Shown here one piece after another: positions 39,001 through 51,104 of a DNA stretch of 64,000 bases; positions within the stretch are counted from its first letter, which is position 1; each line of letters opens with the position of its first letter. The DNA is taken from positions 215,230 through 279,229 of the forward strand of contig KQ965794.1 of the NCBI GenBank assembly GCA_001574975.1. The letters run 5' to 3'. Below the pieces are notes generated by a model. It saw only the letters and a list, made by a program, of their open reading frames with translations, ran no database searches and had not been told where the DNA came from. The DNA is from Gonapodya prolifera JEL478. Its lineage: Eukaryota > Monoblepharomycota > Monoblepharidomycetes > Monoblepharidales > Gonapodyaceae. A program made the position numbers and the translations under genes.

Positions 39001-41071
39001 AAAGATTTCAAATCCAGCAATGTCAAGTACTCCGATGAATGTGTTCTTCGAGCTTGGTTTGTCCATCGCCTCGTTAATCTTGTCCACCAATCGACCAAAC
39101 ATACGCTCGTAGATGGCTCTCGAGAGGGCTTCGATACTGCTCAAAACCTGCGCTACGTTTCGTGCTTGCTGTACGACCTCACGACCAGCTTTAATACGGG
39201 GCTTGAGCAAACCCTTCACAAACTCTCCAACGTTTATGCCGAGAAGATGGCAGACTTTCTCTGCCGACGAGGTGTCGTGGAGAACCGCTTGATCATCAGT
39301 ATCAGCTACGGGTTGGATGTTTCCGATATGCAGAATAACAGCAATAATCCTGAAGAATTCCACCTGATCTTGGGGACTGAAACCCATAACACGCATAGAT
39401 TCCTTCAAAAAGGTATTTGTATTCGCTTTGCTCCTGCATTAGGTCTCAAACGATGGTAGAAACTCACCCGTAGGTTTCGGAAATCCACTGCATCATCCAC
39501 GTCTTCAACGTTTTTGTTCGACGCTTTCATGAAACGGTAGTCGTTCAAGGTTCCGGCAAGCAATAGGCGTTCTTAAGAGACAATCGCTTTCAATAAGCAC
39601 ATCCCTGGTCCCTTCCAAATATCAACGGCTTACGCTTCAGTTCTTCATCTTCGCATTTCATGAGCTGATAGAAAATGTGGAAACTCCGCTCCTTGGCTGA
39701 ACGGTGGGTGACACGTGATTTCTCCAACAGGTAGCGCTCCAAATTAGCCCCTGCGATGGTGCCACCGCTGTTGAATTCAATGCGAATAAACTTTCCCTAC
39801 AAAAAATATAACGCAAGCTTAAGTATTGCGACCACAGATTAGAAGGTTCTTGACTTTGTACTTACGAATCGAGAACTGTTGTTATTCCTCACAGTTTGTG
39901 CATTTCCGAAAGACTCGAGGATAGGGTTCGCTTGCAATATCTGATCTTCAAGCGCGCCGCTCTTGCGATTGCGGTCAAACGCCGTCGCCGCGAAGTATTG
40001 GATGACTTTCTTCGTGTTTTCGGTTTTTCCGGCGCCGGATTCACCACTGTTGCAGAAGGGCGGCAACGACATTTGATATATGTGAACAGACACACGTGTC
40101 GTGTGAAACTCACGTAATGAGAATACTCTGATTTTCCCGCGAAGAGAGCATGTCAGAGTATGCTGCGTCTGCAAGCGCAAAAGCATGGGGTGGTGCTTCG
40201 GCTCTTCGCTTTGCTCTGTAAGCTTGGACGTATTGTTCCGTGTAGATGGGGAGGCGTCGGTACGGGTTCACAGCGACCAGGAAGAGGCCCGAATACGTCT
40301 AAGAAACACGATCTCGGTAAAGAGCTCAACTGCAAAAGGGCAACTGAACAACACTCACGTAGATCAAGTTCGAGTTGTACCGAAGACGGAGGTTGTGCAC
40401 AACAGAGGCTTCATTCAAGTGAGTGAGGTCCGCCATATCCTCCACCTGTAAACAAAGTGCATCAAATGAGATGGCGGAATGGGATTGATCAACGAATGCA
40501 ATCTCTTTACCCTGTCGAACTTTGGGGGGTTCATCTTCTCGGTATCGTTGATATTGACAGAGCGATCCTAAACAAAATGGGGAGCGAAAAAGAATCAGAT
40601 TGCGAAGCAATACGAAGCCTTATCCATTGGTCCTCGGAGCACTTCCACTTAAAATCTTGCATCTCGGTCTCGGATTCACGTCCCATATTTCCACACGATT
40701 GCATGAGCGGCCATCTTACTCACCGTTTCATTGCTCAGTCTGACCACAATTTGGTCTCCATTCTGCTCTTTGATCCATCCCGCGAGAAATCCCTCCTCTT
40801 TGTCGGTGACCCAAACCCATTGCTTCTCACTTGGTAGAGGGAGGAACGAGAGAGACGATACGGCCGTTAGAATAATGAAACACCATTCATTCCCATACTC
40901 GAATACGTTCTACTCCTCTTGTCATCACATATCGTGACATCCCAAAGCGCGGTTGTAAACGCGCGAGTACAATGCGGCACCGACATACCTCCATTTTGCT
41001 TGCGCAACGTCAGAGGCCACATTCACCGCCGCTCGATTAGGAATGACGCGTTGCAGGGGCGCGTCCGCCAT
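33047..41071 (-). CDS. Class II myosin heavy chain
   Basis: Conventional two-headed actin motor for cytokinesis and contractility. It starts at the ATG at 41071 ([15 protein letters not shown]). Next comes the SH3-like N-terminal subdomain ([20 protein letters not shown]), then the P-loop [20 protein letters not shown] near 40030, NSSRFGKFIR-type switch I near 39780, and relay region DIAGFEIFE. Actin-binding and converter segments follow, including [20 protein letters not shown] near 38160 and [22 protein letters not shown]-type motifs [17 protein letters not shown] and [15 protein letters not shown] bind light chains. One huge exon (about 33675-37955) encodes the coiled-coil tail, roughly 1400 residues with its Lys/Glu/Leu/Gln heptads. 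The tail ends in a short non-helical [12 protein letters not shown] at 33047. The motor is cut by many introns while the rod is almost intron-free. Confidence 0.93.
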
Positions 41072-41432
41072 GTTCTCGGTTGATGTTGATTGTTGTAAGG
41101 ATTGCGGCGATGGTCGACAGATGAGTGAGCGAAGGCTAGCGCCGGAAGGACGATGGAGCTAATGGGTCAAACGCCGCGCAAGTTTCAATCAGAAGTCCAG
41201 CGACCCGTGATGGAGTGTTGCGTTGTTTCTTGAAGATTGTGGGTCCGCAGGTTGCGGCCAAGCTGGCCGGGCAAATGAAATCTAAAAAAGGAACTTCACA
41301 AACAGTAGCTCCGTAAGCGCCTTCATATGTGCATGATATTCCTCCACTAGTACAACAATGAACCCGCAACGCCTCCATAATGGTCGCGGAAAGGGCTCAA
41401 AATGCATATCCCCACCGTTCGCAACATCTCCT
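41072..41432. other. Spacer between myosin start and RPS14 stop
   Basis: Upstream region of the myosin gene and 3' end of RPS14. An open minus frame (41136-41378) shows no family resemblance and is not called. Confidence 0.45.
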
Positions 41433-42487
41433 CTACAGACGACGACCTCTCCTTCCTCCCTTGCGGCGAGTAGAGTCGGTGGGGATGGGGGTGACGTCCT
41501 CTGCAAACAATCGCATGAGCAATTGAAAGCAGCTACATTCAAAAAATAGTCGAGCCTTACCGATCCTGCCAATCTTCATTCCAGCCCTGGCAAGAGCCCT
41601 CAGAGCAGACTGCGCACCGGGTCCAGGGGTCTTTGTTCCGGTTCCACCAGTGGCCCGCATCTTTACGTGAAGAGCGTTGATGCCCAGTTCCTTGCATTTC
41701 ACAGCAACGTCCTGGGCGGCAAGCATAGCAGCGTAGGGGGAAGACTCGTCACGGTCGGCCTTGACCTTCATTCCTCCTGTTAAGTACGAGACAGATGGTG
41801 TGAGAGTCGATGACACGAGAAAATCGTGGTAGATTGTGGCCCCAAGGCACACTCCGAAACATGCACATTCCGAATCCGGGTCTCTTCCTACGAGTGATCT
41901 ACAACGTATCCCTCCACAACATTGACTATTACATCCCGACATCCTCAAGTGGACACCACAGCGGTACGCACCAGTAACACGGGAGATTGTTTCGCGTCCG
42001 GTCAAATCAGTCACGTGCACAAAGGTGTCGTTGAAGGAGGCGTAGATATGGGCAACTCCGAACACGAGCTCGCCCTCACGAAGACCAGGGGGGCCAAGAG
42101 TGACGGGGGCAGCAGCCTCAGTTTTGACGGCCTTCTTGGGGGGCTTTACACGGGAAGAAGTGGGCAAAGCAGAGAGAAGAACATATCAGTTGAATCTGTG
42201 GAGAAAAGCGGAAAGCTCATCTCTCAGATGATCATTCCGATTTTTTCGTTTTGATCGTTGCTCCGTACAATCCACCCCACCCAGACCACATCTCCAGAGC
42301 CGAAATGTCACACTGCGTTTACATCCCCCGTAGCCTTGTTTCTGGTTCGCTGGCAGAAGGTGATGCTTGTATGCCCGACATTCCACCACCGACGTTGCCC
42401 CCACCGTTCCATCCCGATGAAGACGGGTCCGAGAAAAGTTCCAGATGCGAGGAATCCCAACGTCCGCGCGCGGGCGCTGCTCACCAT
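41433..42487 (-). CDS. RPS14: 40S ribosomal protein S14 (uS11)
   Basis: Small-subunit platform protein involved in 18S 3'-end maturation. Exons 42485-42487, 41972-42143, 41561-41776 and 41433-41500 sum to 459 nt (152 residues), the expected length. The first exon contains just the ATG, followed by GTGAGC. The next begins PPKKAVKTE, giving MPPKK, which is how many fungal S14 proteins begin. Family blocks: [91 protein letters not shown], and the C-terminal [20 protein letters not shown]. Nothing is missing. The intron after the start codon is about 340 nt, long for this window. Confidence 0.95.
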
Positions 42488-42913
42488 TGCTGTGAGATGG
42501 ATGGATGTACCGAACGTGCACGCAAAATTCCTGTGCTTCGGTCACATTAGCGTAAACCATCAACCGCCCGATTTCCCTACTCTCTTTTACCCCGTTGCAC
42601 CTACATGGTATTTTATCATGCATCGTGGTCGAATTCTATCGAGACGATTAAGCTCCAATTTTTGTACCACACTATTTCTACGTTTTTAGGCGCGCATATA
42701 ACCATTCCATCAGCTCACGGAATCATATAATTTTTCTATCTTTCATTCGGTTTCCCTTCATTTCGTACTTGTGGCCTTCAAAACGTGAGTGTGGCCGGTT
42801 CTGAGGCCTCACTAAGATGCGAAGATAACAAGACTCAACACTTCAAATAAAAGCCATGTCCAGTACCAGAGATTACCCATCCATCACAGCAAACACAACA
42901 AAGAAACATTACA
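42488..42913. promoter_or_regulatory. Divergent promoter region, RPS14 / vWA gene
   Basis: 426 bp between divergent starts. It is AT-rich in the middle (around 42700-42790), with T tracts typical of fungal ribosomal-protein promoters. I cannot name a specific factor site. Confidence 0.4.
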
Positions 42914-44496
42914 ATGCCTCGTAGCCCTCGCGGACGCAGAAGCGACATCTTTTCTGTTCGTGAGTGCATCTGACACACGCTTTACACATTCTTGCGTTTA
43001 CTAATCGCGTTTGGTTCCCTCACTGCGTCTCCAGAGCGACTCTCAACAGGTCCAGGCCACCGATATGCTCTGAGGTCTTCGGGACGCCGTGCACGAAGAA
43101 CCAACCCCGACGACGAAATCGTCGCAGCTGCATTGACTCTTCCAACAGGTCCACATCACAGGTACGCTCTGAGGGACTCTCAAAGGAGGCTGGATGTGAG
43201 TTTTTCTCCTCCTTTCCATTCTCCTTCGTTTGCTCAGTGTATCAAATCCCTCCAGGACCGCGCTGGAGCATCTTCCACAGCTGCAATGCCCACACCTACT
43301 GCCGCTGCACCTCCAATCTTCGGTGCTCCTGCTTTTCTGGCTCCCACGGCTTCAATCTTTGGTGCTCCATCTCCTGCGGCTCGTATGCGTGGAAGTGGAG
43401 CTGCTCGCGCATCATCATCCACGGGGCCCCTTGTCGTTGCTCCTCGCGTTCGGTTGGATGCCAGGGGTTCTCGCGACATTCATGTTGTCTTTTTGATTGA
43501 CATTACCGGCTCAAGTGAGGGGCTTTCAGTTGTTTCTTATTGCACCCGACTCATAAATTCGCGTGCCCTGCAGTGTCGTGCGAAATCGATGCCGTCAAGA
43601 AGATGATCGACTGTTTCTGCAAAGTCAACCGTCTTGGGTTGCAGCTACACATTCACACCTTCACGGAGTCCGACAGGGGATGTTACGTCACACAATCGCC
43701 TGTCGGATTGACACAACCCCAGGTCGCCAACTACGTGCAAACCAAACTCAAGCTCTCGAATCCGCCAGACCTTCATGTGAGCGCGCATGGTGGAGACGGA
43801 CCCGAGAACCACACCGCGGCTATCGCAGACCTCACCACCAAGTTCGGAAAGGACGCCAATGTTGTCTGCTTCATGATCACGGATGCCACTCCTCACTATA
43901 AATCACACGGAGCGTCCACCGAAGCCAAGAAGGAGGCGGAGTGGCTTTCGAATAATGGCTTCGAGACCGACATTTTCAAGGTGGGTTGTCCGCGACACTA
44001 TACTTACATAATGTCCCCACCTCTCACAAATTTATCCCCTCCTTGACCACACCAGGTTCTCAACTACGTTGTTGACTCGCTGAATGCCACGTTTATTCCT
44101 ATACTCTTCAACAACCCCGACCTGACGTGGTACACCCAACTTGCCGGTCTCACCCGGGGTCTGATTCTCTTTCCCTCCATTCGTGACAGCACTGTGCTTT
44201 CCGACGCCTTGCACACGCTTCTTGCCGCCCTTCAAGCTCGTGCTGCAGGGGAAGTCTCTATCGACCATCACATCTTTTCGAACCTATCGCGTTCGTTCAG
44301 GATCGTCACCCCAATGGAGGGGGAGTTTGTCAAGTTAGACGAAGACCCGGACCGCCTTGGAAGCCATGGTCCAGGGTCAGCGCCTTTTGTCAGCTCCGAC
44401 ATTTACACTCGAAGGGAAGACGCTCACGTCGCTGTTCCGGCAATGTTGGACCGGGCGATGGGGAGGTTCGGAGGCGGTGAAGCTTCCAGGGCATAG
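42914..44496 (+). CDS. vWA-domain protein with basic N terminus
   Basis: Five exons, 42914-42959, 43035-43195, 43256-43514, 43574-43980 and 44056-44496, sum to 1314 nt (437 residues). The N terminus is basic and holds a duplicated motif, GPGHRYALRSSGRR and GPHHRYALRDSQRR, then Ala/Pro-rich repeats with two IFGAP copies. A von Willebrand A domain follows: DIHVVFLIDITGSM contains the MIDAS D-x-T-G-S motif (the exon junction falls inside it), with HIHTFTESDRGCYVTQSP, GGDGPENHTAAIADL (second MIDAS element) and VVCFMITDATPH. The C-terminal part after the domain is unassigned, and no kinase domain is visible although some fungal vWA proteins are alpha-kinases. No signal peptide, so probably intracellular and metal-dependent ligand binding; partner unknown. 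Confidence 0.8.
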
Positions 44497-44600
44497 ATGT
44501 TTCTATCAGCTTTGCATTTGCATTTCCTTTGTTCCTGTTTATGTTTCTTGTATTGCAAGAGAGAATAATTATCGAGTACTGCATTTCAACAAGCGCCGTT

Positions 44601-47295
44601 CTAAACGTCCCTTCCCGTCGCCGTCGCCTTCCCTCCTGGCCCTTTGTGCTTCTTGAACACAACCTGCTCCCCCTTCGCAGGAGTGCTCGCATTTGCCTTG
44701 GCCTCCGCCTTGGCTTTCGCTTTGGCCTCCTTTTGGATCTGCGCTCTACGGGTCTCAAGTTTTCGTTCCTGTAGTCAAGAGAATCATCAGGGACCCTTCT
44801 GAATGCTGAGCATTCGACCAGCACAAGCCTCACCTCCTCCTTCTTCTTCTCAATGCCAAACATCATCCGCTCATACAGTCTCTTGTCCCTCTTGCTCATC
44901 ATCGCCTTGCGCATCTCCAACGTGTCCTTGTCCTCCTCTTCCTTCTTCTTCCGCTCGTCCTCCTCCCGCTTGCGTTTTCCTGCCTTGCCCCCAGACAGTC
45001 TTGCACGGCCTTGTTCAAGTTCGCGGGAAAAGTCGGACGATGACAACCCGAGTGACTCCGCCTCCAGCTCCAGTGAGTGCAAGAAAGTGGGATCGGAGAG
45101 ATCGGAGAGGGTGGTGGGACGGTTGAGAGATGGGAGCTGTGGGTTTGAAAGTGAAGGGATTGCTTCTTTGTTATTTAGGATGGCGCTGAAATTGAATTGT
45201 GATAACTGACCTTGGAGACGCCTCCAGACTTCCCTCCTTTCTTGACTTCCACAGGTTTGGGGGTGGCACCCTTTTGTGCGGATGCTTTTTTGTTGGAAAC
45301 ATCCTTCTTCACAGCCGGACCATTCCGCTGTTCTACTTCGCCGTCCGTGTCGTCGTCTGCCCCATCCCCACCTTCTTCCTCGTCTTCGATTCCCAAATCG
45401 CTACCCTCAATCTCCTCATCCGCCACTCCCTCCGCGTTCTCCGCCTCATCCTCCTCCCCGTCGCTAACGTCGTCTTCTGCGTCCAGCTTGTACTCCTCCC
45501 GACCCTCAAATTCCACCGCCTTGGCAATATCGTCTGCACTCCTCCCCCATGGACTTCTGTGCGGAGGGAGAACGACCCCTTCATCAGTCCGATAAGCCCA
45601 CTCGTCCAGTACTTTGCCCGCATTGACTGAATCGAATACCCACTGGGGCTGCACGTAAGCCCTGTCAAATACTCGATGAGTCAGTGGTCGATCCGTGACA
45701 TGATGCGTGATGGGAGGAAGTGAGGCCGCCGAAGTCCCACGATCGGAATAGGGCTGGATGGAATACGGCGATGTTGGGTGGTCCACGGTAACGTAGCGTG
45801 CCCCGTTGGCGCGGAGAAGGTAAAGCAGTGGAGCTACAGGTGTTTCGCGGGAGAGGAAAACGTGGGTGGGAGTGAAGATACCGGGGGGACTAACTGCTCC
45901 GGGGATGACAGGGGATGGTGTTGCGGCGTCGCTAGGAGCATCAGCAGAGGTGGTTGTAGTGTCCTGGGACTGTGCCGCCATGTCGGAAATGGCGGCGATT
46001 TTGCCAGGAAGGGACTTGACCCGGTCAGAAACGTCCACCTCGACATCCATCGCGTCCCCTCCTGTGGCATCCCCCGCGCCGTTTCCGGCCGCTGCTCTCT
46101 CTCCAATCTTCTTCATCACTTCTTCGCCCTCCCACTTTTCCTCCCCTTCGACTGCTGCCGCGATCCACCGAATAGCTTCGTTGCCCTCCCCGTCAGCGTC
46201 GTCCAGACGAAGCCTGGGCGGGTAGGTGAGGTTCGCGTCGGTGAAGAGTTTGTGGTTGACAAAGCGGACGAGAGTGGTGTAGAGTTGGAGGAAGGTGAGG
46301 AGAATTCGTATGTCGACAGTGGCGGGGATCTGGAGGGAGTGATGGAGTGAGTAATGGGTTGGAACCTCGAGAAGGGACACGCTGGAGAGTTCCTCTCTAC
46401 TCACCCCTACGTTGAACTCATGAGGCACTACCCACACCACCTCCTGCTCCCCACCACCAAGCTCCACTCCATAATACACTCCCTTGACGCTGACAAAAGA
46501 CCTCTTGAGCATCCCTCTGCGTGCCGTCACATACTGCCACTCGGCGCACAAGCGGCGCACAAGCTGCAGGGTCGAGGACGGAATCGTGGCGTGGGAGGGT
46601 GTCTTACCCGAGGGCAGACGGAGGAAAGTGTGAAGGAGTGTCAGGGCATCGGGGAGGTCATGCAGGGCTTGAGAGAAGGTGGGGTAACTGGAAAGGGGCC
46701 ACGGGTCAGATACGGAGCGGGAATCCAATCTCAGATATCAGCGATGAGTTGGATTCCAACTTTCGCGGACACCTCTTGTTACTTCAGCTGTCCATCTACC
46801 CTCCGCGCCCCGAGCAACTCCTTGCACTTCTATTTGGTCTCCACTCACCGTTCTTTTATGATATGTTCAATTCCAATTTCCTGCATCTTCCACTCCCGTT
46901 CCAAACTGGCGAGAACAAGGTCCGACTCGCCCTTGTTCGCAGCTTGCCGGATCTTGCGTATGTACACCTTGTTCCTCCTGAACTGGGCCACGAGAGGCTC
47001 GTGCAGTAAGTATTGGATGTCCTTGGTGTAGTAATATGTGCGCGGAGCTGTCGAAGCCCCCATCCTCTTGAGAGCCGCTGTTGGCACAGCGCGAGGGTAT
47101 ACACCCTTGAGAATACATAGCTTCCTAAAATCTGCCAGAGAGACTTGGAGCTTCTTCACCGCTCGAGTTCGAGAAATGAAGTTCGACGCGGCACCCCTAT
47201 CTCCCTATCGTCAGGAGGGAGCACAAATTCTTCCAGCCAGTCTCGGAAGATTGATTGCCATCACTACGCCTTACCTTTTTCTTTGCTTTCCCCAT
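44601..47295 (-). CDS. NOP7: Pescadillo / Nop7 ribosome biogenesis protein
   Basis: BRCT-containing scaffold of the PeBoW complex for 60S subunit maturation in the nucleolus. The first exon encodes only MGKAKKK (ATG at 47295). The next opens GDRGAASNFISRTRAVKKLQ and runs into VSLADFRKLCILKGVYPR, then STAPRTYYYTKDIQYLLHEP, the pescadillo N-terminal signature. The middle region has SFVSVKGVYYGVE and LLTFLQLYTTLVRFVNHKL. An acidic linker precedes a single BRCT domain (TPTHVFLSRETPVAPLLYLL ... YVQPQWVFDSVNAGKVLDEWAY). The C terminus is highly acidic, then Lys-rich with MRKAMMSKRDKRLYERMMFG. The final exon is Lys/Ala-rich and stops at 44601. The main exon (45175-46728) is unusually long for this genome. 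Its stop lies about 100 bp from that of the convergent vWA gene. Confidence 0.94.
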
Positions 47296-47794
47296 CCTCC
47301 TGTCGTTGGCGAAAGGTCGGGGTGATGGATGATGGGTCTGGGTGTCCTCCTTTGGTCACACATAAAGAGAAAATCGAGCTGCTCTCCGGGCTCTCGCAAC
47401 TGCCTTTTCTTGCTCCAAACGAACCCCCGAAAATTTATCAGTGTAATGGTCTGCTATTATGCAGAGGAACCACCAGCTTTGTCATCTGTCGTATCAACGT
47501 AAACCTCCAATACAAACAGCGATCGCTTCAGCCACGGAGTTTTCTCATTCTATTCTCACTGTCTTCCTGCTGCAAAACCATAAGATTTCGAGGCTGAAAG
47601 GTATTTTCTCGGTCAAACTTTGTACCGGAACCGAGGAGCACCGTTTTCCAAAAAGGTCCCGGCGTTTTCCCATCCGAAGGCCCCTTGTCCAATCAAGCTG
47701 GCCAATGACACTAGCGATCGGAGTTATTGTTTGGACGGCTCTGAAACCCAGTGGGTCGAAACATTAAGATGCCGAAGAAATCCGCCATTCTCAA
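47296..47794. promoter_or_regulatory. Divergent promoter region, NOP7 / efflux carrier
   Basis: About 500 bp between divergent starts. No element can be named; plus-strand frames crossing it lack recognisable protein features. Confidence 0.4.
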
Positions 47795-49885
47795 ATGCAC
47801 CGCTTCTTCCAATCGACCCCAGTTCTACGGCTTTTGGCATGCCTGCGTGAGTCGCTTACGGTGACGGTTGTTTCCCTCATTATATTTCCTAACGCCGTCT
47901 GTTCCCCCTAATGCATCTTTTTTATGGGAAAGTGCTCGGATTCGGTCTGGCACGGTCTCGCAAGCTGACTCCCACGGGATGCAAGCAGATTGCTGCAGTG
48001 TGAGATGGTCATAGGAGTTCTAGCTGGATGGGCCTCTCACTCGGATTGAATTGTTCTCACAAACCAGATACATTAATGTCCTCTTCCCGTCACTTGTGTT
48101 CACCAAAACTCTCCCTTCGATTACGGGCTCGAATATCAGATACCTCCTGCCCATATCCGTCTTTGTGGTCATTCATATTGGATTGGGGCTGCTCATTGGC
48201 TACATTATCATGAGGTGAGTCCACGCTCCAACAGAGTTCGCCAGGCCTGAACCTTTGCTCACTCACTTACCGATGCACCACACGATCCTCTTTTCGCACC
48301 ATCACAAAGACTCTTCACCCGCCCAACATCTCGTCTCCGCTACACAATTCTCGCGGCCCTCGCCTTCGCCAACACTGGTATGTGCCATGTCAGTCTGCAT
48401 CCACTATCTTGCAATTTCAACTCCCCTACGCCCCAAGGTGACGTCCCCAACGCCCTCTCCCTGGCCATCGGCGACCAGCCACCCTTCAACCGTGGCGACG
48501 GCCAGCTGGGCGTCGCGTACGGATCGCTTTACTTGCTGCTGTTCAGCATGTTCATCTTCACGTTGGGCAGACGGCTGGTCGAGATGGATTGGCGGGACGC
48601 GGAAGCAGAAGATGCGTCCGCTGTGGGGGCGGCTGATCAGGCAGTTGACAAGAAAGACCTGGAAAAGCAACAAACACCATCAACGGCACCAATGATCACC
48701 AGGTCACCCACCACCTTGTCCCTCCCTCCGCCATCCATCACCCGCGCGCGCTCGCTGTCACTTCCCCGGCCCCGGCGCACCTCAATTAACATCATCCGCC
48801 CAGACGCTGTCGACAGCGTTCCCGCACCAATGGTGGTGACCGAAGTGGGCACCGCATTGGTTGACGACACCGTCCAGGTGGAAGTGGTCGAAAACATCCG
48901 AGGGCGGTCTCGGCTCACTACCGAACTTTACGTGAGTGCCTTGCAACCACTATTACTGCTTAGCACCACCACATGCAAACACTTTCACACCACCCTCACC
49001 TCACCACAGCTCTTCATCACGCGCTTCTTCAGCCCCGGCGTAGTCGCCATCATCCTCGGGATCATCCTTTCTCTCACCCCGTTGCGCGGGTGGTTCCTGT
49101 ACACTCAGGGATGCTCCACGACGGGCACGCCAACGAGTGGTAGCTCGGTCGTGGACTGCGGCGCGGAACCGCCTTTGAATTGGCTGTTTGGGATCATGGA
49201 GTTCTGGGCGGCAGCGGCGTTGCCGGTGGGACTTGTGAATCTGGTAAGCGAACGGGAAAAGGAGGGCGGTTGGCCGTGGTGGAACGTATGCTCATCGTGC
49301 ACGTCTCGTCAACCCAGGGAGCCGCCCTCGGCCAAGTCCGTCTCACACCCGCCGCTACCCCTCCCCAACGCGGCGGTCCCAAATCCCTCTTCCCCCTGTT
49401 CTCCATCCCCACGCTCCCGCTCTCATGGAGTCTGCTCCTTTCCGTCGTGGTCGCGCGGCTCCTGGTCATGCCCGCGATCGGGTACCCGCTCGTCCAGCTG
49501 GCCGGGGTGATTGGCGCCGTGCCGTGGGAGGAGAAGATCCTGAGGTTTATTTTGTTGGTGGATGTGGGTGGTTCTTGTCGGGTGCTGCCGGTTGTTCACT
49601 TGTTCGTTAACAAATGCTTTTCGTTTTCGCCTCGCCGTGGTTCTTCTCGCCGGTTGCTGCATTTGTCAAATGCTTCTTTTCAACCACCTGTCTCCACACG
49701 TACCTCCTCACCACTACCACCACCAGTCCGCCGTCCCCACCGCGAACCTCGTCGTGGCCCTCACCCAACTGGCCAGCCCGACAGGGGACGCCAGCCAGAT
49801 CGCGTGCGTGTGTCTTGTGCAGTACGCCGTGTGCGGAATCACGCTGACGGGGTGGCTTGTGGGGGGGTTGTATTTGGTGAGCTGA
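47795..49885 (+). CDS. Auxin-efflux-carrier (PIN-like) family membrane protein
   Basis: Ten-helix-type membrane transport protein (Pfam Mem_trans, PF03547), the fungal ECM3-like group; substrate unknown. The start ATG at 47795 (MHRFFQSTPVLRLL) joins through a phase-1 intron to LLGFGLARSRKLTPTGCKQI, then YINVLFPSLVFTKTLPSIT. These helices are followed by YLLPISVFVVIHIGLGLLIG, then ILAALAFANTGDVPNALSLA, the conserved asparagine-containing region. After YGSLYLLLFSMFIFTLG comes a long hydrophilic central loop, as in PIN proteins. C-terminal helices include PGVVAIILGIILSLTPL, PLSWSLLLSVVVARLLVMP, VPTANLVVALTQLASPTG and CLVQYAVCGITLTGW, ending at 49885. The start codon is tentative because the first exon is short. 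Confidence 0.83.
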
Positions 49886-50102
49886 GGGCGTGGGAGGTGG
49901 TGGGGTGTGGGAAGTGGGAGGTGGATGGCGGATGCCAGATGCCAGATGGGACTTTCTTTGATGAGCCGAGTGTTGGGTCGTGGAAAATGGTGGAGCGCCT
50001 GACTGCACGGTTGGTCGTCGTGAATGGCAGAGTGGACTCGCCGCTGGGAGTACTGGGTTAAGGGAGAGATAGGATGAGGAATTGAGATTTTGGAGTGATT
50101 TG

Positions 50103-50346
50103 ATTATTTTGCACGTACAATGAGCGCAAACATATCCCTACGACTAATAATTTATAATGTCCTTTGCGTGTTGTAATATGTCAATGGTGGGCATGAGTGT
50201 TGAAAAGATGAAGTAGCTCCGTTCAATGCACCCGCACCCCCGAACTCCAGCCACTCCAGACTGGAACCATTGTTTATTTGCACGTACATTCAACGGAACA
50301 TATCTTACGTGTAATATTTTTATAATGTACATTGCGTGTCGTAATG
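50103..50346 (+). repeat. Diverged direct repeat pair, about 75 bp each
   Basis: Segments 50103-50177 and 50274-50346 align: both contain TTTGCACGTACA, then ACATAT, then TTTATAATGT, then TTGCGTGT followed by GTAAT. By eye roughly three quarters of bases match. They are separated by about 95 bp. Confidence 0.55.
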
Positions 50347-50352
50347 CACTTG

Positions 50353-50497
50353 GCGTGTTTGTAATGCGTCATGGTCAAGATTCGAAATGCTGTGCAGCTG
50401 TTTCTTGTTCCTTTCAATTTATTCTTCAAGCCCAAGCCCACGCCCACCCAGATATAATAGCTAGCGTGTCCGTAATGCGTCATGGTCAAACATTCGA
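50353..50497 (+). repeat. Repeat of a GCGTGT-GTAATGCGTCATGGTCA motif
   Basis: Copies at 50353 and 50464 share GCGTGT, two variable bases, GTAATGCGTCATGGTCAA and then ATTCGA. Weaker copies of the left half occur at about 50166 and 50334 inside the longer repeats, so the motif is present four times in about 320 bp. Confidence 0.6.
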
Positions 50498-51077
50498 GAA
50501 GGGGCAATCACGTGCAGTGAGGGTAGACTGCGCCACAACGACAAGACAAGGCCGGGTTTTGACGAGATAGGCCTAGATAGATCGCTAGATTCTACGGTAG
50601 ACCTAGCAACCCTAAACAACCTCTCTAGTTAGTCCAAGAGAGTAACTAGTTCTATCATATTTTCTAGGCATAGGGTTTCAGGTCGTCCGCTAGAAAACCA
50701 TAGATAAGATTTAGAGAGGCATTGACGTGAAGAGGAAAAGAAAAGCCCCTTGCCAGGAAGACCGTTTTTCATTTCTGCACTTTTTTGAGTCTAATGAATA
50801 CCTGGTGAGTCTCAATTACTTTGATAATCCCTCTCCGCCAATGGTTGACAGTTCTGTCGACATAGTAATTACAGCGCGATGCCATCAAGTCGACTGACAC
50901 GGTTAGCGCTCAAACCATCACTTTCCGAGTGAGTGAATCTGCATTTAATTGGGGATACCGGAAGGAGGAAGTGGACGTGGACTCAATTGGGCGCAGACCG
51001 ACCATAACGTCTTTGTAGAAAGATAAGTATGAGTAAACAATATTATTAATCCGATTCGTCGATGTGCAAAGGGGGAA

Positions 51078-51104
51078 GGGGGGGGGGGGGGGGGNGGGGG
51101 GGGG
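51078..51104. repeat. Poly(G) tract with one N (51095)
   Basis: A run of G interrupted only by the unresolved base at 51095; length is probably not reliable. Confidence 0.85.

Noticed and set aside
42143-42484. A box C/D snoRNA inside the long first intron of RPS14
   Set aside because: I looked for paired RTGATGA and CTGA boxes on the transcribed strand and found no well-placed pair.
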